NCBI RefSeq assembly: GCF_014269395.1
Contig: NZ_JACOGK010000004.1
Coordinates: forward strand, 44,543-108,542
Reading direction: 5' to 3'
DNA: 64,000 bases
DNA from: Megasphaera hominis
Lineage (GTDB): Bacteria > Bacillota > Negativicutes > Veillonellales > Megasphaeraceae
Within the stretch, counting starts at the first letter, position 1. Each line of letters opens with the position of its first letter. This document shows, piece after piece, positions 23,967 through 30,841 of the stretch. A program made the translations under genes and the position numbers. The notes under the pieces were generated by a model. It had not been told where the DNA came from. It did no database searches and saw only the letters and a program-made list of their open reading frames with translations.

Positions 23967-25007
23967 CTATTTATCGTCGTGGTAATGTTCCAGGATATTT
24001 GTTACATGCTGCTTCATAAAGTCCAGAAGGCTGATGATTTTCGCATATTCCATACGCGTCGGGCCTAATACGGCGATCTTACCGAGGACCATATCGTTGG
24101 CTGTGAACGTGGCTTCGATGATGCTGCAATCGTTGATGGGCGAAAGCTTGGTTTCTTCACCAATGCGTACCGTTACAGGACGGTTACCCTTTTCGCCTTC
24201 GTCATGCAGCAGGTTAGCGACTACATCCTGCTCTTCCAGCATGGTAAATAAGCTTTTGGCTTTATCTACATCCTTGAATTCCGGCTTGTTAAGAAGCTCC
24301 ATCGTGCCGCCTTTATACAACTGTTGTTTCTTCCGAAACGCCTTATGCAAGGAACGGAATGCCGTCCGGTATAAGTCGAGGTCGTCTACAACAGTTCCCC
24401 GGAATTTTTCCAGAACGTCCATGTTGATCTCCGATAAGGGCACTCCTGCAAGGCAGCGTGTTAATTTTTCAGCTACGACGTTCAGGTCATCTACATCTAC
24501 GCCATCCGGTTTCGCATAAATACAGTTTTCGATTTGTCCTGTATCTGTGACGACGATCATGATCGCCCGGCGGTGATCTAAGGGCAGAAAGCGTATATAC
24601 TTCAATTTTGAACTCGTTTGCTGAGACGTCATGACCAGCGTGACATTGTGCGTAATCCGTGCCAGGCCTTGTGCCGTGGACTGGAATATTTGATCGACAT
24701 CGCTCATCTTGTCTTCAAACCAGGCTTCTACGAACCGCTTTTCATCGCTCGTAATCTTTGCCGGCTGCAGGAGACAGTCTACGTAAAAACGATAGCCTTT
24801 GATGGAAGGAATCCGTCCGGCCGACGTATGCGGCTGTTCGAGATAGCCCATCATTTCAAGATCAAACATTTCATTACGGATCGTCGCTGCACTGACACCT
24901 AAATCATATTTACGCGCAATCGTTCTGGATCCGACAGGTTCGGCAGATGTGATGTAATCCTGAATGATAGCTTGCAGTATTTTCTGTTTTCTTTCATCCA
25001 AATCCAT
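23967..25007 (-). CDS. hrcA: Heat-inducible transcription repressor HrcA
   Basis: A 346-residue HrcA, the repressor that binds CIRCE and whose folding depends on GroEL. The winged-helix domain includes RKQKILQAIIQDYITSAEPV and VGSRTIARKYDLGVSAATIR, followed by MMGYLEQPHTSAGRIPSIKG. The frame is open upstream to 25100, but the ATG at 25007 has GAGGTGAG at the right distance, and the longer form would read through the promoter and CIRCE, so the shorter start is certain. First gene of hrcA-grpE-dnaK-dnaJ and therefore autoregulated. Confidence 0.97.
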   Translation of the reverse strand: MDLDERKQKILQAIIQDYITSAEPVGSRTIARKYDLGVSAATIRNEMFDLEMMGYLEQPHTSAGRIPSIKGYRFYVDCLLQPAKITSDEKRFVEAWFEDKMSDVDQIFQSTAQGLARITHNVTLVMTSQQTSSKLKYIRFLPLDHRRAIMIVVTDTGQIENCIYAKPDGVDVDDLNVVAEKLTRCLAGVPLSEINMDVLEKFRGTVVDDLDLYRTAFRSLHKAFRKKQQLYKGGTMELLNKPEFKDVDKAKSLFTMLEEQDVVANLLHDEGEKGNRPVTVRIGEETKLSPINDCSIIEATFTANDMVLGKIAVLGPTRMEYAKIISLLDFMKQHVTNILEHYHDDK

Positions 25008-25033
25008 ACGTCTCACCTCTATGCCGTTTAGCA

Positions 25034-25060
25034 TTAGCACTCTTTTTATTTGAGTGCTAA
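25034..25060. promoter_or_regulatory. CIRCE operator
   Basis: TTAGCACTC (25034-25042), nine bases, GAGTGCTAA (25052-25060): a perfect match to the CIRCE consensus bound by HrcA, placed between the promoter and hrcA. Confidence 0.97.
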
Positions 25061-25071
25061 TAACTATATAA

Positions 25072-25100
25072 AAGATAGCATGATTAAAGCCATTTGTCAA
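25072..25100 (-). promoter_or_regulatory. Promoter of the hrcA operon
   Basis: Read leftward: TTGACA (25095-25100), 17 bases, TATCTT (25072-25077) with an extended TGC. CIRCE follows directly, so the repressor would block the start region. The upstream 25101-25223 stretch is AT-rich spacer with no gene. Confidence 0.75.
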
Positions 25101-25223
25101 TGGAAAAAGGTAAATTAGTCAAAAAGTCAAAGAAAAATTTTCGATTTTGTCTTTTCTTCTTTTTTTCCGGACTGGCTTTTTCTATATACATATATATGTA
25201 CTTTTTCTTAATACACAAAAAGG

Positions 25224-25247
25224 ACGGCGGCATATGCATGCCGCCGT
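25224..25247 (-). terminator. Terminator of hbd-crt
   Basis: ACGGCGGCAT (25224-25233) and ATGCCGCCGT (25238-25247) form a perfect 10-bp stem; on the minus strand CCTTTTTG follows. Confidence 0.85.
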
Positions 25248-25302
25248 ACCCAATTAAGGAGAAATCCCTATGACTAGGAATCACAGTGAAATGAGGTAAA
25301 CC

Positions 25303-26085
25303 TTATTTACCTGTAAATTCAGGTTTACGTTTTTCCATGAAGGCTTTCATGCCTTCCTTCTGGTCAGCCGTTGCGAAGCAAAGGCCAAAGACGTTGCTTT
25401 CGAAAGCAAGGCCCGTAATGATATCTGCATTGATACCGTTGTTGATAGCTTTTTTAGCGATCTGAACGGCTACAGGTCCCTGAGCCATGATCTTCTTAGC
25501 AGCTTTAATAGCAGCCGGCATCAATTCAGCCTGCGGAACAACTTTGTTGACGAGGCCAATACGCAAGGCTTCATCAGCTTTAATGTTCTTGGAGCTGTAA
25601 ATGATTTCTTTAGCCATGCCAAGACCAACGAGGCGGGCTAAACGCTGTGTGCCGCCGAAGCCCGGGATAATACCGAGGCCTACTTCAGGCTGGCCAAAGA
25701 TAGCGTTTTCGGAGCAATACCGGAAATCAGCAGCCATGGAGATTTCGCAGCCGCCGCCCAGAGCGAAGCCGTTTACTGCAGCGATAACAGGCTGCGGTAA
25801 TTTTTCGATTTTCGTAATGACGCCTGCGCCATAAGCAGCCCATTTGCCGCTTTCAGCCGGGCCATAGTCAGCCATTTCTTTAATATCAGCACCGGCTACG
25901 AAGGATTTTTCACCAGCACCGGTAATGATAACAACCTGGATGTCTTTGCTTTCAGCAATGTAGTCAACCGCTTTTTCGATATCTTCTACAGTTGCTTTAT
26001 TGAGAGCGTTCAAAGCCTTCGGGCGATTGATCGTTAAGGTAGCAATACCGTCTTCTACTTTGAAAATGATGTTTTCGAATTCCAT
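25303..26085 (-). CDS. crt: Crotonase / 3-hydroxybutyryl-CoA dehydratase
   Basis: A 260-residue enoyl-CoA hydratase-fold enzyme. AGADIKEMA is the oxyanion-hole region. NGFALGGGCEISMAADFRY is the crotonase signature with the second oxyanion Gly. FGQPEVGLGIIPGFGGTQRL carries the two catalytic Glu residues typical of hydratases. Next to hbd, it most likely interconverts 3-hydroxybutyryl-CoA and crotonyl-CoA in the butyrate or chain-elongation pathway. Thiolase, butyryl-CoA dehydrogenase and EtfAB are not in this window, so the pathway is split. It lies 35 bases downstream of hbd and is terminated by a strong hairpin. Confidence 0.93.
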   Translation of the reverse strand: MEFENIIFKVEDGIATLTINRPKALNALNKATVEDIEKAVDYIAESKDIQVVIITGAGEKSFVAGADIKEMADYGPAESGKWAAYGAGVITKIEKLPQPVIAAVNGFALGGGCEISMAADFRYCSENAIFGQPEVGLGIIPGFGGTQRLARLVGLGMAKEIIYSSKNIKADEALRIGLVNKVVPQAELMPAAIKAAKKIMAQGPVAVQIAKKAINNGINADIITGLAFESNVFGLCFATADQKEGMKAFMEKRKPEFTGK

Positions 26086-26120
26086 ATGATGTGACCTCCT
26101 TAAATATGCTTGTCAGCCTA

Positions 26121-26978
26121 TTATTTGTTGTAGTCGTAGAAGCCTTTACCAGTCTTCATGCCGAGGTAGCCAGCTGCAACATATTTACGGAGAAGCGGGC
26201 ACGGACGATATTTAGGATCGCCATAACCTTCATAAAGAACGTCCATAACGTGGAGAACAACATCGTTACCGATGAGGTCGCACAGAGCCAAAGGTCCCAT
26301 TGGATGATTGTAACCGAGTTTGCAAACTGCGTCGATACCTTCTCTTGTAGCTACGCCTTCCATCAAAGCATAGATAGCTTCGTTCAGCATAGGAACAACG
26401 ATACGGTTAGCAGCGAAGCCCGGGAAGTCAGCAACTTCAACAGGTTCTTTGCCCAATTCTTTAGCAGCGTCGACAACCGTCTTAACGGTTTCGTCGGAAG
26501 TAGCCAGGCCTTTGATAACTTCGATCAGTTTCATAACAGGGGCCGGGTTGAAGAAATGCATGCCGATAACTTTGTCCGGACGGTTTGTAGCTGTAGCAAT
26601 TTTCGTGATCGGCAAGGAAGATGTGTTGGAAGCGAGAATCGTGTTAGCCGGGCATTTTTCGTCGAGGTTTTTGAAGATCTGGCTCTTGATCTTGTAGTCT
26701 TCGATAGCTGCTTCAACAACCAGTTCTACGTCTTTCATGTTTTCTTCCGTAATTTCTACGATGCCTTCGAAATGGCCAAGGATTTCAGCTTTCTGGTCTT
26801 CCGTGATTTTGCCTTTGGAAACTTTTTTCGTCAGCTGTTTGTCGATTTTTTTCATGCCGCCGTCGATGAATTCTTGTTTGATATCGTTAAGAACTACATC
26901 TACGCCGTGTTCAGCGAATACTTGAGCAATACCGGAACCCATTGTGCCTGCACCAATAACCATTACTTTTTTGAACAT
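26121..26978 (-). CDS. hbd: 3-hydroxybutyryl-CoA dehydrogenase
   Basis: A 285-residue NAD(P)-dependent dehydrogenase that reduces acetoacetyl-CoA to 3-hydroxybutyryl-CoA. The Rossmann motif is [18 protein letters not shown] at the N-terminus. The active site is recognisable in [17 protein letters not shown] (catalytic His) and the Asn/Glu region around [32 protein letters not shown] is a strong family signature. Normal length. First gene of the hbd-crt pair, behind a leader with symmetric GTGA/TCAC sites that could bind a redox regulator. Confidence 0.96.
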   Translation of the reverse strand: MFKKVMVIGAGTMGSGIAQVFAEHGVDVVLNDIKQEFIDGGMKKIDKQLTKKVSKGKITEDQKAEILGHFEGIVEITEENMKDVELVVEAAIEDYKIKSQIFKNLDEKCPANTILASNTSSLPITKIATATNRPDKVIGMHFFNPAPVMKLIEVIKGLATSDETVKTVVDAAKELGKEPVEVADFPGFAANRIVVPMLNEAIYALMEGVATREGIDAVCKLGYNHPMGPLALCDLIGNDVVLHVMDVLYEGYGDPKYRPCPLLRKYVAAGYLGMKTGKGFYDYNK

Positions 26979-27001
26979 GTGAAACTCCTCCTTTTATTAG
27001 C

Positions 27002-27039
27002 GTGATTTTTTTCACTTTTGTGATCAAAAAAAAATCACA
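27002..27039. promoter_or_regulatory. Two GTGA/TCAC inverted repeats upstream of hbd
   Basis: GTGA-6-TCAC at 27002-27015 is followed by TGTGAT (27019-27024) and ATCACA (27034-27039). They lie between the promoter and the hbd ribosome-binding site. GTGA-N6-TCAC is the core of Rex- and CRP/FNR-type operators; Rex controls butyrate genes in clostridia. This assignment is inference. Confidence 0.45.
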
Positions 27040-27074
27040 TTTGACAATAATTAAGATGCACTGCTTACATTCAT

Positions 27075-27102
27075 AGTATAACACGTTTGCAAAAAAAGTC
27101 CA
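27075..27102 (-). promoter_or_regulatory. Promoter of hbd-crt
   Basis: Read leftward: TGGACT (27097-27102), 16 bases, TATACT (27075-27080). The 27103-27304 stretch upstream is AT-rich and shows no gene or structure. Confidence 0.5.
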
Positions 27103-27304
27103 CTAAAAAATAGATATATTTTATAAATTTCTGTGCGTCTATATGCAGAAAATGCATTATTTATGCTTTTTATTTACTTATATATCGATGTTTATGACTT
27201 AATGTAATGATTATTTCTACTCTATGATGATTCCGTATATTCTGTTAGGCCGTCCGGGTAGCTTGTACTATTTATAACGTTTTATACCATTTTAGAATGA
27301 AAAT

Positions 27305-27340
27305 AAATAGGAACTGGTTATATTATACCAGTTCCTATTT
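27305..27340 (-). terminator. Terminator of the FGGY kinase gene
   Basis: AAATAGGAACTGG (27305-27317) and CCAGTTCCTATTT (27328-27340) form a perfect 13-bp stem, with a preceding GTGAAT/ATTCAC pair at 27341-27360 just before the stop codon. Confidence 0.8.
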
Positions 27341-27366
27341 GTGAATTTGTGCACATTCACGAACTC

Positions 27367-28893
27367 TTACATCGTTTCCGTGCTATTCAGAGCCGCTAAT
27401 ATATGACGGCGTTTTTCATATTGCTTGCGGTATAAGGTCGTCAGTTCTGCATGGGGTTCATAGCTGTCTTTGACGGCCAGACGCTGCTGCAGGACAGCCT
27501 TCAAATTCGTAATATCGCCTACGGCCCGGGCGGCGACGAGGCAGTTCGTCGGCACGGCACCGCCGGCTACCTGCAGTGTCTGGACGTGTGTCGAAAGCAT
27601 ATCGGCCTTGATCTGGTTCCACAGAGCATCGCGGCTGCCCCCTTCAGTAACTGTGAGCTGATTGAGGTCGATGCCGGCTGCGCGGTAGCGGTCCGTTACT
27701 TCCATGTAGTCGTAGCCGATACCTTCGAGGACGCAGCGCCAGAGAGCGCCTTGATCCGAATCGAGGGTCAAGCCTGTAAAGGTACCGCGTACGTGCGGGA
27801 ATTCGCCGTTGCCTCCGGTCAGGTACGGAATAAACATAGCACCTTCACAGCCGGCAGGATGACGGCTGGCGAGACGGTCCATTTCACCGTAATACGTATC
27901 GTCCGTTTCCTTGCGGGCAATACTGTCTTTAAACCAGCGCAGGGCCAGGCCGCCTGTGCGTACCATGCCCCAGTAGAAATACGTATCCGGCAGGGTACCG
28001 GAATTGAAGATGAGCCCCGTCCCAGGTGATGACAGTTCCGGAATGATGCCGTCCGTAGCGACGCAGAACATAGCACACGTACCGGCTACGTCGACGGCGC
28101 GGCCGGCTTCTAAGATGCCGCTGCCCATCATGGATTCCATCGTGTCGCCGGCTCCGGCACAAATGGGAATGCCTGCCGGGAAGCCCGTTTCGGCCGCATC
28201 AGCCGCACAGAGCGTACCAATGATATCCCACGGCTTGACGACGCGGGGCAAGTACTTCCTATCGAGGCCCAGGATTTCCAGCTGCTTAGGTGACCACTCT
28301 TTGGTGACCACGTTGTAACCCAGGCCCCAGCCCGACAAGGTGCCCCAGTCGATGAAGGCATCGGCCCCGGAAAGACCGGCCAGGTGCATGAGGATGTACG
28401 GGCAGTTGTGGACGAACTTGACGCCTTTTTCCTTCACTTCAGGTATATTCTTCAGGAACCAGCGGGCAAACATGGCTGGAAACATGACGTTTGGTTCGGC
28501 ATTACCCGTTTCTTCACCCCAAATAGCCAGGTGCTGCGCTTTCAGCGCTTCTACGTCGTCAGCTGTACGGCTATCGAGGTAATTAATATACGGTGTAATG
28601 GCGTTGCCGTCAGCATCGACGCAGGCAATGCCGCAAATGATGCCGTCACCCATGATGGCCCGTACGCCACGTACGTCCAGATTCTTAGCGGCCATCTGGC
28701 AGCTGCATTCACGCATGCACTGCTTGATAAGCTGGTAATATTCGCCTACGTCCATTTGTACCCAGCCAGGCTGGGGATAGTTGAGCGCCGTCTGGGCTGT
28801 CGCCATGGCGACTTCCTGCATCTGGTCGTCGTAGACGGCAACCTTTACGCTTTGTGTGCCGGCATCAAAGCCGAGATAATATCTTTTTTCCAA
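27367..28893 (-). CDS. FGGY-family carbohydrate kinase under FMN-riboswitch control
   Basis: A 508-residue sugar kinase of the FGGY family (xylulokinase, ribulokinase, glycerol kinase). The N-terminal YLGFDAGTQSVKVAVYD is the phosphate-1 ATP motif. YINYLDSRTADD lies near the substrate region. CAGAGDTMESMMGSG and EGGSRDALWNQIKADML belong to the C-terminal ATPase half. The substrate cannot be assigned from sequence; it looks most like xylulo/ribulokinase-type members. The start is a TTG at 28893 with AGAAGG eight bases upstream. It is the only gene between an FMN riboswitch with terminator and its own terminator, so the switch appears to control this gene alone, an unexpected pairing. One idea is supply of a pentulose 5-phosphate, since ribulose 5-phosphate is a riboflavin precursor; this is speculation. 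Confidence 0.85.
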   Translation of the reverse strand: MEKRYYLGFDAGTQSVKVAVYDDQMQEVAMATAQTALNYPQPGWVQMDVGEYYQLIKQCMRECSCQMAAKNLDVRGVRAIMGDGIICGIACVDADGNAITPYINYLDSRTADDVEALKAQHLAIWGEETGNAEPNVMFPAMFARWFLKNIPEVKEKGVKFVHNCPYILMHLAGLSGADAFIDWGTLSGWGLGYNVVTKEWSPKQLEILGLDRKYLPRVVKPWDIIGTLCAADAAETGFPAGIPICAGAGDTMESMMGSGILEAGRAVDVAGTCAMFCVATDGIIPELSSPGTGLIFNSGTLPDTYFYWGMVRTGGLALRWFKDSIARKETDDTYYGEMDRLASRHPAGCEGAMFIPYLTGGNGEFPHVRGTFTGLTLDSDQGALWRCVLEGIGYDYMEVTDRYRAAGIDLNQLTVTEGGSRDALWNQIKADMLSTHVQTLQVAGGAVPTNCLVAARAVGDITNLKAVLQQRLAVKDSYEPHAELTTLYRKQYEKRRHILAALNSTETM

Positions 28894-28917
28894 TTTTGCG
28901 CCTTCTTTCTCTAATAA

Positions 28918-28944
28918 AAAAAGACTGGCATCGCCAGTCTTTTT
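28918..28944 (-). terminator. Terminator (expression platform) of the FMN riboswitch
   Basis: AAAAAGACTGGC (28918-28929) and GCCAGTCTTTTT (28933-28944) form a 12-bp stem; T-rich sequence follows on the minus strand. It lies between the aptamer and the kinase start. Confidence 0.85.
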
Positions 28945-28991
28945 ATGTCAAAGGAAATACACCCGGACGGCCTGCACCTGTCCCGGCTTTT

Positions 28992-29120
28992 GTCTTTTCC
29001 CATCCAGACTATACTGTCGGTATCGAAATTGCATCGATTCGGCTCCCCTGCGGGAGGTCGCGGACTATCACCGCCGGTCAGGAATTGAAAGGGTTCCCTT
29101 TCGCACCATGCCCTAAAGAC
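28992..29120 (-). promoter_or_regulatory. FMN riboswitch (RFN element)
   Basis: Read leftward, GTCTTTAGGGCATGGTG, then AATTCCTGACCGGCGGTGA, AGTCCGCGA, and near the end ACCGACAGTATAGTCTGGAT and GGGAAAAGAC reproduce the conserved blocks of the RFN element in order. The closing helix GTCTTT/AAAGAC is present. Binding of FMN should favour the downstream terminator and switch the next gene, the FGGY kinase, off. Motif identity is very strong; the biological logic of the target is not obvious. Confidence 0.95.
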
Positions 29121-29162
29121 TAAACGATATGTAGATTGTGTATATAGAAATACTTGCATTAC

Positions 29163-29191
29163 ATTATATCATGCACATAGTAAAATTACAA
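29163..29191 (-). promoter_or_regulatory. Promoter of the FMN riboswitch transcript
   Basis: Read leftward: TTGTAA (29186-29191), 17 bases, TATAAT (29163-29168). The -35 overlaps the stop codon of the preceding gene. Confidence 0.65.
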
Positions 29192-29719
29192 GCGGCTCAT
29201 GAGCTCTTCCATAACGCCTGTCGTCGACGTTTCCACCGGCGGAAAACGGCGCAGGTCCGAATGGGCTTCGATGTAACCGAGGAATTCGCAGATACTGTTT
29301 TCCATATCCTGCAGGCTGTCTTCGTTGAGATTTTCCAGAAGGGCCGGTACGTTTTGGTCGTAACGGCACAGGAGTGCGCGAAGATGGGTAAATTCCGTAT
29401 GGGCGGCTGTACCAAAAACAGCCCGCATAAGTACGTCATAGAGGGTACACAGGGATGGTACAGAGCGCACGTCTTCACTCTGCCCCAGGCGGGAGAGCCA
29501 GGTCATGACGACGCTCGTAAAGAAGGTATATAAGGACATGGCTGCTGCCCGTTCATAGCGCTGGGCCAGGAGTTTATTTTTCTTGTGCCCCTTGGCTGCG
29601 TGAGCAGCGGCTTTCTTAAAGAAAAAGCGGTAATCCCGCCATAAATCCTCGTGAATAGAATTGCGGAGAATATCTACGTCTCCGCTGCCAAAAATGGTAA
29701 TGCCTATCTTCGCTTTCAT
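29186..29719 (-). CDS. Unrecognised 177-residue protein
   Basis: I do not recognise this protein. It has no signal peptide; a weakly hydrophobic stretch (AAAMSLYTFFTSVVMTWLS, about 63-81) is too polar at its borders to be a confident membrane helix. The rest looks alpha-helical, with a basic segment (FFKKAAAHAAKGHKKNKLLAQRYE) and an acidic C-terminal half rich in Leu and Glu. Codon use looks like its neighbours, so it is probably a real gene. The ATG at 29719 has no good ribosome-binding site; a GGTCCCTTAGGGCC self-complementary stretch sits about 20 bases upstream. It lies between mscL and the FMN riboswitch, on the same strand as both, with nothing to link it to either. Confidence 0.6.
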   Translation of the reverse strand: MKAKIGITIFGSGDVDILRNSIHEDLWRDYRFFFKKAAAHAAKGHKKNKLLAQRYERAAAMSLYTFFTSVVMTWLSRLGQSEDVRSVPSLCTLYDVLMRAVFGTAAHTEFTHLRALLCRYDQNVPALLENLNEDSLQDMENSICEFLGYIEAHSDLRRFPPVETSTTGVMEELMSRL

Positions 29720-29823
29720 AGACTTTGACAGCGCGCGGCCCTAAGGGACCACCGTGTCTGTCTCCTCTCTGTATATGATTTATTTTCTAATAGGTTTTAT
29801 TACTAGTCTGTAACCTAAAAGAA

Positions 29824-29842
29824 CTCCCGGAAAAGCCGGGAG
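29824..29842 (-). terminator. Terminator of mscL
   Basis: CTCCCGG (29824-29830) pairs with CCGGGAG (29836-29842); on the minus strand TTCTTTT follows. The stretch 29720-29823 is otherwise empty. Confidence 0.7.
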
Positions 29843-29859
29843 CTCTTAGTATACCGCAC

Positions 29860-30306
29860 TTATTGAAGCGGCGGCAATTCGCTGGTGCAATGGGGGCAGC
29901 GCGTAGCGTCATCGGCTACAGGCTGTTTACAGTACGGGCAAAGGCGCGGTTCCGGAGCGGGTGCCGGGGCCGGACGCATACGATTGATCTGTTTAATAAC
30001 GAGAAAGATAGCAAAGGCTATGATCAGGAATTCGATCAATACGTTGATAAACGACCCATAGGCAATAACAGGAATACCTGCCGCTTTGGCATCAGCCAGC
30101 GTTTCTACATGCTGGGTCAAGCTGAGGGGAATAAAGAAATCCGAGAAATCGATACCACCGAGAAGAACACCAATAGGCGGCATAATGATATCATTAACCA
30201 GGGATGTAACGATTTTGCCAAAAGCACCGCCAATAACAACGCCGACGGCCATATCAATGACGCTGCCGCGCATGGCAAACTCTTTAAATTCTTTAAAAAA
30301 TCCCAT
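29860..30306 (-). CDS. mscL: Large-conductance mechanosensitive channel with C-terminal zinc ribbon
   Basis: A 148-residue MscL, the pentameric emergency-release channel. [33 protein letters not shown] is split here as the amphipathic N-terminal helix and the pore helix TM1 with its conserved Gly/Ala face; TM2 is [20 protein letters not shown]. After a Pro/Ala/Glu linker the C-terminus carries CPYC and CPHC thirteen residues apart, a zinc-ribbon knuckle that the basic MscL lacks. I start at ATG 30306 (MGFFKEF), the family's usual N-terminus, with AGGAG upstream; two in-frame ATG codons lie a little earlier. The ribbon would sit in the cytoplasm under the pore. Confidence 0.93.
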   Translation of the reverse strand: MGFFKEFKEFAMRGSVIDMAVGVVIGGAFGKIVTSLVNDIIMPPIGVLLGGIDFSDFFIPLSLTQHVETLADAKAAGIPVIAYGSFINVLIEFLIIAFAIFLVIKQINRMRPAPAPAPEPRLCPYCKQPVADDATRCPHCTSELPPLQ

Positions 30307-30381
30307 GTCCATCACTCCTAACATTATAATTTAAAATGATTCTCTCCTTATCGTACAATATCTCATTTTAAATTGCAATGC

Positions 30382-30714
30382 TTATTTCTTCTTAATACCG
30401 ATTTTTAACAAGTCAGGGTTCTTTTCCGCCATGCGGTCGAGGATTTTCCCATAACCGCCGCTGCCATAATTGAGGCACCGTTTGATACGGCTGATGGTTG
30501 CCGTACTGGCGCCTGTCTGTTTGACGATGTCTTCGTAAATATCGCCGGCCTTGAGCATGCGCGCTACTTCCAGGCGCACAGCAATGGCCCGCATTTCCTG
30601 AATCGTGCAAATATCTTCAAAAAACTCGTAACATTCATCTATGGACTGGAGCTCCAATACTGCTGCAAAAAGCTGGTCATGCAGATGATCTCTCAGTTTT
30701 TCATTGACTGCCAT
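30382..30714 (-). CDS. TrpR-related YerC/YecD-family regulator
   Basis: A 110-residue protein of the TrpR-superfamily YerC/YecD group. The helix-turn-helix is ARMLKAGDIYEDIVKQTGAS, then TATISRIKRCLNYGSGGY. YerC proteins are small cytoplasmic DNA-binding proteins of unknown regulon. I start at the ATG at 30714, with GAGGTG upstream; the longer frame reads through the polC terminator. It is separated from polC by a terminator and from mscL by about 75 bases. Confidence 0.85.
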   Translation of the reverse strand: MAVNEKLRDHLHDQLFAAVLELQSIDECYEFFEDICTIQEMRAIAVRLEVARMLKAGDIYEDIVKQTGASTATISRIKRCLNYGSGGYGKILDRMAEKNPDLLKIGIKKK

Positions 30715-30803
30715 ATGGACACCTCGTTTACTTTCATGCTTTAACATAGTAAATCTTTTCTCTTTATTATAGCTCAGAACGGGTCTCCTGTCGATACCTG
30801 AAA

Positions 30804-30841
30804 AAGGAAGGGCCAAACACAAGGTCCGGCACCACTTCCTT
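30804..30841 (-). terminator. Terminator of the comEA-polC gene run
   Basis: AAGGAAG (30804-30810) pairs with CTTCCTT (30835-30841) plus an inner GGGCC/GGTCC helix; on the minus strand TTTTTC follows. The stem overlaps the polC stop codon. Confidence 0.7.

Noticed and set aside
25186..25201. TATA-rich palindrome as an origin or operator
   Set aside because: Low-complexity AT sequence between a terminator and the hrcA promoter; nothing ties it to a gene.
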